A stretch of DNA of 64,000 bases from Rufibacter sp. DG15C. Its GTDB lineage: Bacteria; Bacteroidota; Bacteroidia; Cytophagales; Hymenobacteraceae. This document shows, one piece after another, positions 52,808 to 60,711 of the stretch. The stretch lies in contig NZ_CP010776.1 of the NCBI RefSeq assembly GCF_001577755.1, forward strand, positions 3,224,001 to 3,288,000. The letters run 5' to 3'. Numbering within the stretch: the first letter of the stretch is position 1; every line of letters starts with the position of its first letter. The notes beneath the pieces were generated by a model, which saw only the letters and a program-made list of their open reading frames with translations, searched no databases and was not told the DNA's origin. Made by a program: the position numbers and the translations under genes.

Positions 52808-53689
52808 TTAAGAACTTCTTTTCATGATTTTGTTGCGGGCCCTGAAGAGGTTGACCAGTTGGGGTGCGTAGTCTTGGTCCACGTAGATGGGCAGGAAATC
52901 GGCTTGGTACTTGCGGCAGATCTTGGTGAGTTTCTCTTGGTTTTCGGCGTAGGGGAGTAGGTACCGTTCCTTAAAGGCCTTGGAAGAAGTGTTGATCCAG
53001 ATGGTTTTACCGGACTCCTTGTCCAGGAGTGGGACAATGCCCAAACTGGGGAAGGCGGTCTCGCGCTTGTCCATGAGCTGCAACACCACCAAGTCATGTT
53101 TTTTGGCCAGCATGATTAGCTCGCGCTCGTAACTCAGGTCAATGAAATCTGAGATAAGGATGATGATGCTCTTGCGCTTGACCACGTTCAAGGCCAGCCG
53201 TATGCCTTCACCTATGTTGGTCTTTTTGGAGGAGGGCTGCAGCTGCACCAGGGTCTTGATGAGGGAGTAAGCGTGCTCGGTACCTTTGCCGGGCTTCAGG
53301 TATTTTTCCTTGGTGTCACTAAAGCAGATCATGCCCAGCTGGCTTCCCTGTTTGATGGCGGCCAGAGCCAAAATGCCGCTAATCTCCTTCCCGATGTCCA
53401 TTTTCTGCAGGCCGGGCACGCCCAGCGATTGCGACCCAGACACATCCAGGAGAATGAACACGTTCTGCTCTTTTTCTTCGCGGTAAGTCTTCACAAACGT
53501 ACCATGGCCCTTGGCGCTTACGTTCCAGTCTATGGAGCGCACGTCATCGCCGTACTGGTAGGCCCGCACGTCGTCAAATTCGAGCCCAGAACTTTTGAAC
53601 ACAGATTTGAAGTCGCCCTGGAGTTGAGCGTCAATTGCCTTTCTTATCTGTATCTCGTACTTTCGTAGCTTCCTGACCAAGTCTTTCAT
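52808..53689 (-). CDS. DUF58 (VWA-like) protein of the Bat locus
   Basis: This 293-residue protein has the DUF58 signature GLEFDDVRAYQYGDDVRSIDWNVSAKG (split near residues 36-62), then TYREEKEQNVFILLDVSGSQSLG with a DxSxS metal-binding motif. DUF58 proteins normally work with a MoxR-type AAA ATPase and Bat VWA proteins in envelope stress functions. No moxR is found upstream: the next gene is a divergent DUF4296 lipoprotein. Confidence 0.92.
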   Translation of the reverse strand: MKDLVRKLRKYEIQIRKAIDAQLQGDFKSVFKSSGLEFDDVRAYQYGDDVRSIDWNVSAKGHGTFVKTYREEKEQNVFILLDVSGSQSLGVPGLQKMDIGKEISGILALAAIKQGSQLGMICFSDTKEKYLKPGKGTEHAYSLIKTLVQLQPSSKKTNIGEGIRLALNVVKRKSIIILISDFIDLSYERELIMLAKKHDLVVLQLMDKRETAFPSLGIVPLLDKESGKTIWINTSSKAFKERYLLPYAENQEKLTKICRKYQADFLPIYVDQDYAPQLVNLFRARNKIMKRSS

Positions 53690-53743
53690 GCCTAAGAAGG
53701 TTTGTGCAGCGTCCTAAATTTACCGAATCTTACCGACAACCGC

Positions 53744-54172
53744 GTGAAAAAACGTCTGTACCTCTTTATGCTCTGCCTGGGAATGCTGGCCTGTGAACCC
53801 AAAACCAACGCGCCTGTAGACTTGGTTTCTGAAGACAAGATGACCAGCGTACTGTTGGACATTCACCTAGCCGAGGCCCGCATTGGCAGAACCATCATGC
53901 AATATGACACCTCGCGCATGGTATTTAAGAACGTGCAAAAGGACATCCTCAAAAAGCATTCGCTTACAGACAGCTCCTTCCGGCATAGCTATGATTATTA
54001 CCTGCAGAACCCTGCACTGTTGGACAAGATCTATGAGAAAATCCTGGACAGCCTAAGCTTGCGCGAAGCCAAATTAACCCCAAAACCCGGCCAAGTGGTC
54101 AAAGAGGCAACTCCTCCCGTTGTGCCAATACCAGCAGATAGCGGAAAACCTGCCCCCGTAGAGGTAGAATAG
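53744..54172 (+). CDS. DUF4296-family lipoprotein
   Basis: This 142-residue lipoprotein has a lipobox at LGMLAC, then the DUF4296 core KMTSVLLDIHLAEARI and YDTSRMVFKNVQKDILKKHS, and a Pro/Val-rich tail. The function is unknown; the family is restricted mainly to Bacteroidota. No ATG fits, so GTG 53744 (VKKRLYLFML) is taken as the start because it gives a proper signal sequence; the longer TTG frame at 53702 is unlikely. It is convergent with csaA. Confidence 0.85.
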   Translation: MKKRLYLFMLCLGMLACEPKTNAPVDLVSEDKMTSVLLDIHLAEARIGRTIMQYDTSRMVFKNVQKDILKKHSLTDSSFRHSYDYYLQNPALLDKIYEKILDSLSLREAKLTPKPGQVVKEATPPVVPIPADSGKPAPVEVE

Positions 54173-54179
54173 CTTTCCT

Positions 54180-54219
54180 CCGTTTTTAGCCTGATTTCCG
54201 GAAAATAAGCTAAAAACGG
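54180..54219. repeat. palindromic intergenic repeat (GTTTTTGGCC family)
   Basis: A 40-bp copy filling the 47-bp space between convergent DUF4296 and csaA. The centre is self-complementary CCGG; GTTTTTAGC/GCTAAAAAC is a co-varied pair. Confidence 0.9.
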
Positions 54220-54558
54220 TTACAACAACCTCTTGCCGTTGGGCACCGGCTGCTGCGGTTGGGCCAGTACTATGTGCTTGTTAGCATCTTCAAAACCGGT
54301 CACCAGCACCTCAGACATCCAGGGGCCAATCTGCTTAGGCGGGAAATTGGTCACGCACAACACCTGTCTTCCTACCAGCTCTTCTAATGAGTAATGGTGC
54401 GTAATCTGCGCGCTTGATTTTTTGATGCCCAGGTCGCCTAGGTCTACCCAAAGGCGGTAAGCGGGTTTGCGGGCTTCGGGGAAAGGCTCTGCCTGAATGA
54501 TCGTTCCCACTCGCAGGTCCACGGCCATGAATTGATCCCAGGTGATGTGTTGATCCAT
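54220..54558 (-). CDS. csaA: CsaA-type tRNA-binding protein
   Basis: This 112-residue protein is a single OB-fold tRNA-binding domain. Signatures are FMAVDLRVGTIIQAEPFPEARKPAYRLWVDLGD (split near 10-42), SSAQITHHYSLEELVGRQVLCVTNFPPKQIGP and SEVLVTGF. It binds tRNA and is described as having export-related chaperone activity in Bacillus. ATG 54558 gives the exact family length; an in-frame start at 54690 would add 44 foreign residues. Confidence 0.95.
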   Translation of the reverse strand: MDQHITWDQFMAVDLRVGTIIQAEPFPEARKPAYRLWVDLGDLGIKKSSAQITHHYSLEELVGRQVLCVTNFPPKQIGPWMSEVLVTGFEDANKHIVLAQPQQPVPNGKRLL

Positions 54559-54692
54559 CGCTGTATTTTTTTCTTGCAAGATAAGGGCTCTGGGCAAGTA
54601 GGCAAAGGGGTAAGAACTCTCTTTGTATGGACTTCGTACGTTAAAAAAGCTTTGCCAGAAGGCCTTAGCGTATTCACTCCATTCCTGCAACT

Positions 54693-56231
54693 ATGAAAAA
54701 TAATACGGGTACCACTTTGTCTGTTTGGCAACCGGGCGTCACCATGCCGGCCACCTCATCCCTTTCTGAAAACCTCACCACCGATGTCTGTGTAGTAGGA
54801 GCCGGTATTGCTGGCCTCACCACTGCCTACCTGCTGGCCAAGGCCGGTAAAAAAGTAATCGTGCTGGACGCTGGCGACATCTGCGGCGGCGAGACCAGCC
54901 GTACCACGGCGCATTTGTCCTGGGCCTTGGACGACCGCTTTAGTAAAATCAAAAGCGTTTTGGGTGATGCCAACGCCAAACTGGCCTATGAAAGCCATCG
55001 CGACGCCATCAACAAGATTGAACAGATCATCAAAGACGAAAAAATAGACTGCGACTTCACCCGCTTACCTGGCTATCTGTTTTTGGGCGCTAAAGACACC
55101 GAAGACCAGCTGGACGAGGAACTGCAAGCCTGTCACCAATTGGGCATCAAAGAAGTGGTCAAGCTCAAGCGCTGCCCGGTGCAAAGCGTGAGCGAGGGCC
55201 CGTGTCTGGAGTTCCCCAACCAAGGGCAGTTCCACCCCATCAAATATCTCTGGAAGCTGGCGCAGTTCATCATTGACCATGACGGCCTCATTTTCACGCA
55301 CAGCCACGTCAAGCAGTTTGAAAGCGGCAACGTCACCAGAGTCACTACAGACGCAGGTTATTCTGTAGCGGCGAATCACCTGGTAGTCTGCACCAATACC
55401 CCGGTCAATGACTTTGTAACCATGCACACCAAGCAGGCACCATACCGTACCTACGTAGTGGGCATGCGCGTACCTAAAAACAGCGTGCCCCTGGCCCTAT
55501 ACTGGGACGATTCAGACCCTTACCACTATGTGCGCCTGGGTTCTGTGGCCGGCGAAGAAAAAGAAGCGCATGACGTCTTGATTGTAGGCGGCGAAGACCA
55601 TAAAACCGGACAATCCAACACCGATGAAAACGAACGCTTTGCCTGCCTGGAAGACTGGACCCGCAAAAAATTCCCGATGGTGACGGACACGGTGTTCAGA
55701 TGGTCTGGCCAGGTGATGGAACCGGTAGACTTCATGGCCTTTATCGGCCGCAATCCCGGCGATACCAAGAATGTGTATATTGCCACCGGCGACTCGGGCC
55801 ACGGCATGACGCACGGCACCATTGCAGGTATGCTCATTTCAGACTTAATCCAGGGCAAGGCCAACCCATGGGAGAAACTCTACGACCCAAGCCGCGTGAC
55901 CTTATCTATGGAAACCGCCAAGGAGTTCTTGAAGGAGAACTTGAACGTGGCGGCCCAATACGTTGACTGGGTGAAGCCCGGCGCCAAAGACGAGGAGGAG
56001 ATTGCCCCAGGCACCGGCAAAGTGGTGCAGCGCGGCGTAAGCAAAGTAGCCGTGTATTGTGACGAGAACGGTCACCGCACCGAATGTTCAGCAGTCTGCA
56101 CCCACTTGGGCTGTATTGTGGATTGGAACCATTCAGAAATGTCCTGGGACTGCCCTTGCCACGGCTCCAGATTTGACCCGCATGGTAAAGTGATTGCCGG
56201 ACCAGCCGTGAGAGACTTAGATAAGCCATAG
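54693..56231 (+). CDS. FAD-dependent oxidoreductase with C-terminal Rieske domain
   Basis: This 512-residue protein has a DAO-type FAD-binding motif [20 protein letters not shown] (31-50), then [20 protein letters not shown] Rieske [2Fe-2S] domain in the last 75 residues has ligands Cys469 and His471 (CTHLGC) and Cys487 and His490 (CPCHGS). Such fusions are widespread and use a dissolved NAD(P)H or amine donor; the substrate is unknown. The domain ends abruptly after AVRDLDKP, near the usual limit. It is monocistronic, ending at a shared terminator. Confidence 0.93.
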   Translation: MKNNTGTTLSVWQPGVTMPATSSLSENLTTDVCVVGAGIAGLTTAYLLAKAGKKVIVLDAGDICGGETSRTTAHLSWALDDRFSKIKSVLGDANAKLAYESHRDAINKIEQIIKDEKIDCDFTRLPGYLFLGAKDTEDQLDEELQACHQLGIKEVVKLKRCPVQSVSEGPCLEFPNQGQFHPIKYLWKLAQFIIDHDGLIFTHSHVKQFESGNVTRVTTDAGYSVAANHLVVCTNTPVNDFVTMHTKQAPYRTYVVGMRVPKNSVPLALYWDDSDPYHYVRLGSVAGEEKEAHDVLIVGGEDHKTGQSNTDENERFACLEDWTRKKFPMVTDTVFRWSGQVMEPVDFMAFIGRNPGDTKNVYIATGDSGHGMTHGTIAGMLISDLIQGKANPWEKLYDPSRVTLSMETAKEFLKENLNVAAQYVDWVKPGAKDEEEIAPGTGKVVQRGVSKVAVYCDENGHRTECSAVCTHLGCIVDWNHSEMSWDCPCHGSRFDPHGKVIAGPAVRDLDKP

Positions 56232-56243
56232 GCTGATCAAATA

Positions 56244-56285
56244 TGATAAAAAAAGCCTGCTACACACGTAGCAGGCTTTTTTTAT
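56244..56285. terminator. Bidirectional terminator
   Basis: AAAAAAAGCCTGCTAC pairs with GTAGCAGGCTTTTTTT. The T-tract overlaps the stop codon of the convergent DUF922 gene. Confidence 0.93.
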
Positions 56286-56830
56286 TTGTAGGCTTCCAGG
56301 GCCTTCAATCGTTCTTCTACAGAGTCTTGCCAGGCCTGTTGTTGGGCTTTGTCCAAACCATGGCGGCTTTCCTTGTCATACTGGTCTTCTTCCTTGTGCC
56401 AGGCCTCAAAGGCCAGGTTGGCGTACTTGTTCAGGTCGGCGGCGCCTCTGGTGCAGGGGTTGGGCAGAGAGGCCAGGCGTTTGCGCAATTGGCGGGCGTG
56501 CAGCTCGGTGATGTCAAAATGCAGCTGCTCATGGGCCAACAGGGCATGCGACTCGCGGTTGCGGGTCCAGGACTCCTTCGGGTTGAAAACGGCGTCTACC
56601 TTAAACTTAAGCTGGTTGTTCTCGCACTTCACCTTCATCTCCATGTTGGTAGAGGTGAGGGCGTGGTGGCTGTTGTTGGGCGCGGGTTCACCGGCAAAAT
56701 CATCCCAGGAAAGGCGCTTTTGCATCGCCCATGGAATGTCTGAGTCGGTTTTAATTACTTTGGGTTTAGTATCTGCGGAAGGACCTAAAAACAGGGCGCT
56801 TAACCACAGCGATAGTATAGATATTGGCAT
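56282..56830 (-). CDS. DUF922-family putative secreted zinc protease
   Basis: This 182-residue protein has an N-terminal hydrophobic segment (signal or anchor), SWDDFAGEP and a HExxH motif in LLAHEQLHFDITELHAR (His100, Glu101, His104), typical of DUF922 (Zn-dependent protease-like). The motif supports metal binding, but activity has not been shown for most of the family. It is one of three minus-strand genes here and is convergent with the FAD-Rieske gene. Confidence 0.87.
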   Translation of the reverse strand: MPISILSLWLSALFLGPSADTKPKVIKTDSDIPWAMQKRLSWDDFAGEPAPNNSHHALTSTNMEMKVKCENNQLKFKVDAVFNPKESWTRNRESHALLAHEQLHFDITELHARQLRKRLASLPNPCTRGAADLNKYANLAFEAWHKEEDQYDKESRHGLDKAQQQAWQDSVEERLKALEAYK

Positions 56831-56886
56831 AGATGAGACCGTAACAAGAACCGTACCGCCGCAAGTTTCAATTTTGGAGAAGAAAC

Positions 56887-58221
56887 TTACGCCGGACTGA
56901 ATTTACGGAATCTAAAGAACAAAAGTACCGCGGCAATAGACAAACCTGTCAACAACCCGGTCCAGACGCCCATGGCCCCCATCTCAAACACAAAACTTAA
57001 CGTGTAGCCTACTGGTAGGGCAATTAGCCAATACGAGAAAAGAGAGATCATGCTAGGCACTTTCACATCCTCCAGCCCGCGCAAGGCGCCCAAGGCCACC
57101 ACCTGTACCCCATCCGAAATCTGGAACAGCGCCGCCACAATCAACAGCTTAGAGGCCAAGGCCTGCACGGCCACGTCCTTCACATAGAAAGCTGGAATCA
57201 ATTCTTTGGCGAAGATGATCAACAAACCGGTGCCCGCCATGAACAAGGCGCCCATGACCATGCTGCTGTAGCCCGCCGTGTGCACCCCATGCCCGTCCCC
57301 GTACCCGCGCAGATTTCCCACCCGGATGGTAGCCGCCGCCGAGATGCCGCTGGCCATCATGTACGTCACCGAAGCCACGTTTAAGGCAATCTGATGCGCG
57401 GCCAACTGCGTGGCACCTACCCAGCCAATCATGACCGCCGAGAAACTAAATGCTCCCATTTCAAAAATCATCTGCAAAGAGATAGGAAATCCAATCTTGA
57501 GCATGGTGAGCATGTGCGCCCAAGAGAGGTGCTGTCTTTTCAAGTACTTCCGGTAAATCTCAAACCTAGGGAAAAGCATCACGTAGCCACCCATCATCAC
57601 CGCCATCACCACCCTGGAGATAAGCGTGGCCCAGGCCGCCCCGTTCAAACCCAAGACTGGCATTCCCAGCTTTCCATAGATCAGAATGTAGTTTAGGACC
57701 ACGTTCAACACATTCGCGAAGATAGAGATGTACATGGACTGCCGGGTGAGCGAAAGTCCTTCGGCAAACTGCTTGAACCCCTGAAACACCATCAACGGCA
57801 CCATGGACAGAAACAGGATATTGACGTACGGAATGGTCAAGCGCACCACGTCCAAAGGCTGCTGCAGGTAATGGATGAGCGGGGAGAGGCCGTAAAAGAT
57901 GAGGAACAGGAACACGCCAATCAAGGTGTTCAACACCAGTCCGTTCAACAAGATTAAAGCAATTCGCAAATGATTTTTACGCCCATTGGCGCGGGCAATC
58001 AAAGGCGTGATGCTGTACGAGATACCCAGGCCAAACACCAGCACAATGGTGAAAATGCTGTTGCCCAAAGAGGCAGCGGCCAATTGTTTCGTGCCGATGC
58101 GGCCGGCCATGATGCTGTCCACCACCGTCACCATGATGTGGCCCAGTTGGCTAAGAACTACCGGAAACGCTAATAAAAATGTGGCTTTGTAATGTTGCCT
58201 ATAAACAGGAGAAAAAATCAC
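56887..58221 (-). CDS. MATE-family multidrug/toxin efflux transporter
   Basis: This protein (444 residues from GTG 58221) has twelve hydrophobic helices and MATE landmarks: YKATFLLAFPVVLSQLGHIM, VVDSIMAGRIGTKQLAAASL and ALGNSIFTIVLVFG. Later come VNILFLSMVPLMVFQGFKQF and the symmetric second half beginning PISLQMIFEMGAFSFSAVMI. It should expel cationic drugs with Na or H exchange. An ATG at 58272 is in frame, but a TAGTTTTG promoter-like box lies inside that extension (58246-58253, minus strand), so GTG 58221 is favoured. A (TGAG)12 tract lies just upstream of that promoter. Confidence 0.9.
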   Translation of the reverse strand: MIFSPVYRQHYKATFLLAFPVVLSQLGHIMVTVVDSIMAGRIGTKQLAAASLGNSIFTIVLVFGLGISYSITPLIARANGRKNHLRIALILLNGLVLNTLIGVFLFLIFYGLSPLIHYLQQPLDVVRLTIPYVNILFLSMVPLMVFQGFKQFAEGLSLTRQSMYISIFANVLNVVLNYILIYGKLGMPVLGLNGAAWATLISRVVMAVMMGGYVMLFPRFEIYRKYLKRQHLSWAHMLTMLKIGFPISLQMIFEMGAFSFSAVMIGWVGATQLAAHQIALNVASVTYMMASGISAAATIRVGNLRGYGDGHGVHTAGYSSMVMGALFMAGTGLLIIFAKELIPAFYVKDVAVQALASKLLIVAALFQISDGVQVVALGALRGLEDVKVPSMISLFSYWLIALPVGYTLSFVFEMGAMGVWTGLLTGLSIAAVLLFFRFRKFSPA

Positions 58222-58245
58222 GATGGCTGTAAACTGAATAGACTG

Positions 58246-58253
58246 CAAAACTA
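58246..58253 (-). promoter_or_regulatory. Probable -7 box of the MATE gene
   Basis: On the minus strand TAGTTTTG fits TAnnTTTG. Upstream TTG candidates lie 16 and 26 nt away, so the -33 element is not ideal. The microsatellite begins about 36 bp further upstream. Confidence 0.5.
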
Positions 58254-58288
58254 CAGCTATTTCAGGAAGCAACCGCAGCCAATTATCT

Positions 58289-58338
58289 TGAGTGAGTGAG
58301 TGAGTGAGTGAGTGAGTGAGTGAGTGAGTGAGTGAGTG
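58289..58338. repeat. (TGAG)12 tetranucleotide microsatellite
   Basis: Twelve exact TGAG units (58289-58336) plus TG, bounded on the right by a palindromic repeat at 58340. It is outside coding sequence. Confidence 0.97.
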
Positions 58339-58339
58339 C

Positions 58340-58377
58340 CGTTTTTGGCCAGATTCCCAGAAAGCAGGCCAAAAACG
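58340..58377. repeat. palindromic intergenic repeat (GTTTTTGGCC family)
   Basis: A 38-bp copy between the microsatellite and the aminotransferase stop, with centre CCAG and two or three mismatches. Confidence 0.88.
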
Positions 58378-58385
58378 AGGGCGAC

Positions 58386-59483
58386 TTATTGCTCCAGAAA
58401 GGCCTTAAGACGAAGCAGGGCACTTTCTAAGATGTGATCCGGCAAGGCGAAGGACATGCGTACGGCGGTAGGCATGCCCATGTTGGTGCCCGGCAAAACC
58501 TCCAGACCAACCTGCTCCTTCATGGCGGCAGCCCAGGCTTCGGCGGTTTGGTAAGAAGCGGCCGGGTTGGCGGCGCGCAGGTAATTGTGTACATCCAGGG
58601 TATAGTAATAGCTCGCCTCTGGCACAAAATACTGAAGGCCAGTTATAGTTTCAAGGACCTCCTGCACGCGTGCTTTTTTAGGCTTCAATTCTTCCTTAAA
58701 TGATTTCCAAATTTCCTGGCGGTGGGTCATGGCTTGGGTAGTCGCGGCTTGGTTCAAGGGAGACACGCCCGAAATGGTCTTGAGCTGCAAATCACCTGCT
58801 TTCTCTAAAATTTCAAAAGGAGCAATCAAATACCCCACGCGCCAGCCCGACATGGCAAATGATTTAGAGAACCCGTTCACTACGGCCACGCGGCCGCGCA
58901 AATGCTCAAACCGCAGAAAACTGTAAGGCGCCCTTTCATACTGCAGGCCGTCGTAAATCTCATCTGACAGCACATGAATGTTTGGGTGCGCTTCAATTAG
59001 GTCTGCTACCACGCGCAGCTCCTCAGGAGAGTAGACTTTGCCCGTCGGGTTGCCGGGGTTGGAGAGGATAACAAGCCTGGTCTTGGGCGTGATGGCTTGT
59101 TGCAGGGCTTCTACGGGCAGTGCGTACTCCGCCTCGGGATTGGCCGGGATAGAAACTAACTCGCCGCCGTTCAAACGCACTAGGTCTGGGAACGCAAACC
59201 AGTACGGCGCCAAAATGACTACCTCGTCACCGGGCTGTAACAGGCTTTGCAAATACAGATGGATGGCGTGCTTCGCCCCGTGCGTGATGAGCACCTGGCT
59301 TTCGGGCAGCGGGATGCCGTCTTCCTCTAAATACCGCTTGGCAATGGCCTGCCGCAGACTGAGGATTCCTTCATTTGGGCCGTAGTAGGTGTCATTCTGT
59401 AGGAGCGCCTCCTGCAAGCCCTCCACTGCCACCTTAGGCGTTGTAAAGTGCGAAACGCCCAAATGCATAGGAATTAAGTCCAT
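58386..59483 (-). CDS. PLP-dependent aminotransferase, class I/II
   Basis: This 365-residue fold-type I enzyme has LITHGAKHAIHLYLQSLLQPGDEVVIL (substrate and phosphate-binding loop near 66-92), SNPGNPTGKVYSPEEL, VLSDEIYDGLQYE (Asp174) and the cofactor lysine Lys207 in NGFSKSFAMSGWRVGYLIAP. This is the aspartate/aromatic aminotransferase branch; the amino acid used is not evident. It lies upstream of the MATE gene and 212 bp downstream of egtD, in the same orientation. The intervening region contains a palindromic repeat. Confidence 0.92.
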   Translation of the reverse strand: MDLIPMHLGVSHFTTPKVAVEGLQEALLQNDTYYGPNEGILSLRQAIAKRYLEEDGIPLPESQVLITHGAKHAIHLYLQSLLQPGDEVVILAPYWFAFPDLVRLNGGELVSIPANPEAEYALPVEALQQAITPKTRLVILSNPGNPTGKVYSPEELRVVADLIEAHPNIHVLSDEIYDGLQYERAPYSFLRFEHLRGRVAVVNGFSKSFAMSGWRVGYLIAPFEILEKAGDLQLKTISGVSPLNQAATTQAMTHRQEIWKSFKEELKPKKARVQEVLETITGLQYFVPEASYYYTLDVHNYLRAANPAASYQTAEAWAAAMKEQVGLEVLPGTNMGMPTAVRMSFALPDHILESALLRLKAFLEQ

Positions 59484-59695
59484 CTATTTATTTGCTGGTT
59501 ATTGATTGCTGATTGTTGAATGATGAACGAGAGCAAGTAAATCCTTCCGTTTTAAATCGATGGCAAAGTACAAGAGACCATTTACATTTCCTCCTAAAAA
59601 TAAGAATCCGTTTTTGGCTTGCTTTCTGGAAAACAGGCCAAAAACGGATCTTGGGTAGCATCATTAATCAGCAACTAACAATCAACAATCAGCAA
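59484..59695. repeat. Low-complexity inverted arms around a palindromic repeat
   Basis: ATTGCTGATTGTTGA (near 59503-59518) is complementary to TCAACAATCAGCAAT (near 59682-59696), and the right arm reaches the egtD stop codon. The core repeat sits at 59606-59649. Confidence 0.75.
59606..59649. repeat. palindromic intergenic repeat (GTTTTTGGCC family)
   Basis: A 44-bp copy with centre CTGG and outer arms AATCCG/CGGATC (last base mismatched). Confidence 0.9.
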
Positions 59696-60703
59696 TTAAA
59701 CTGGCCGTAACAGAACGTTTGCGAAGCCGTGGCTAGCGTCGGTGAAGATGTCGTCAATGGCCAAGCCGCAACTTAAGGCCATTTCTTTTAGTTGCCGCAA
59801 AGAATATTTGTAAGAGTTCTCGGTGTGGATGGTCTCCCAGGCTTCAAAGCTGAAGGTTTGATTCAAAGCGCCCACTGTTACTTCCTGGGCTTGCTTACTG
59901 ATGAGGTAACTACGCATGGTACCTTCCACGGGGTCATACTCGGCAAAGTGTTGGAACTGGTCCACGTCAAAATCGGCTTGCAATTCTTTGTTGATCCGGT
60001 GCAACAGGTTGAGGTTAAAAGCGGCGGTCACGCCCGCGGCATCGTCATAGGCCTGGCGTATCTTCTCCGGGTCTTTCTTAAGGTCAATGCCCAGTAAGAA
60101 ACGGTCCTTTGGCTGCAGGTTTTTTCTAATCTGGCAAAGAAACTCCTGTGCGTCTTTCTGGTTGAAATTCCCAAGATTAGAACCCAAGAACAGAATGAGT
60201 TTGCGTTCACTGTGGTTCTGCTGGAGCCACTGCAGGCCCGGGAAATACTCGGCTGCCAAAGCGGTCACCGGTAACTCCGGAAAACGGAGAGACAAGTCCT
60301 CCAGCAACTCTTTCAACTGCTCCGGCGAAATGTCCAGGGGCACAAACGTGAAATCCGTTTTCTGGCACACCAATTCCTGCAGCAGAAGCTTGGTCTTGTA
60401 GGCATCTCCCGCGCCCAGATCCACCAGCTGGAACGGCTCCTGCGTCCCGAAGGCGTATAGAATCTCCTTGCGCTGCTGCTTTAAAATCTGGAACTCCAGC
60501 TTGGTCAAATAATACTCTGGCAACTTCATGATCTGCTGGAACAGCTGGCTGCCCTTGGCATCATAGAAAAACCGCGAAGAAAGGTGCTTAGGATGCTCGG
60601 CCAAACCCAGGGCAACATCCTGACCCAGCCCGGTGTCTGAAGAAACGGCTTCGGGGAGCAGGTTGATGAGCTGCGAGGTGGTGTTGGAGAAAATCTGTGT
60701 CAT
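59696..60703 (-). CDS. egtD: L-histidine N-alpha-methyltransferase EgtD
   Basis: This 335-residue SAM-dependent enzyme trimethylates histidine to hercynine, the first step of ergothioneine synthesis. Motifs are SSRFFYDAKGSQLFQQIMKLPEYYLTKLE (split near 42-70), LVDLGAGDAYKTKLLL (SAM site) and LILFLGSNLGNF. Length is normal (about 320-335). ATG 60703 is preferred; the in-frame 60811 would run back into egtB. It lies 8 bp after the egtB stop, so the pair is one operon. Confidence 0.95.
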   Translation of the reverse strand: MTQIFSNTTSQLINLLPEAVSSDTGLGQDVALGLAEHPKHLSSRFFYDAKGSQLFQQIMKLPEYYLTKLEFQILKQQRKEILYAFGTQEPFQLVDLGAGDAYKTKLLLQELVCQKTDFTFVPLDISPEQLKELLEDLSLRFPELPVTALAAEYFPGLQWLQQNHSERKLILFLGSNLGNFNQKDAQEFLCQIRKNLQPKDRFLLGIDLKKDPEKIRQAYDDAAGVTAAFNLNLLHRINKELQADFDVDQFQHFAEYDPVEGTMRSYLISKQAQEVTVGALNQTFSFEAWETIHTENSYKYSLRQLKEMALSCGLAIDDIFTDASHGFANVLLRPV

Positions 60704-60711
60704 AGTTTTGT

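Noticed and set aside
54559-54690. Longer CsaA with 44 more residues
   Set aside because: The extension is not like the family and would run into the promoter region of the divergent oxidoreductase.
59736-60703. EgtD-EgtB pair as ovothiol synthase (OvoA)
   Set aside because: OvoA is a single larger protein with a fused methyltransferase; here the two are separate and the methyltransferase has EgtD motifs.
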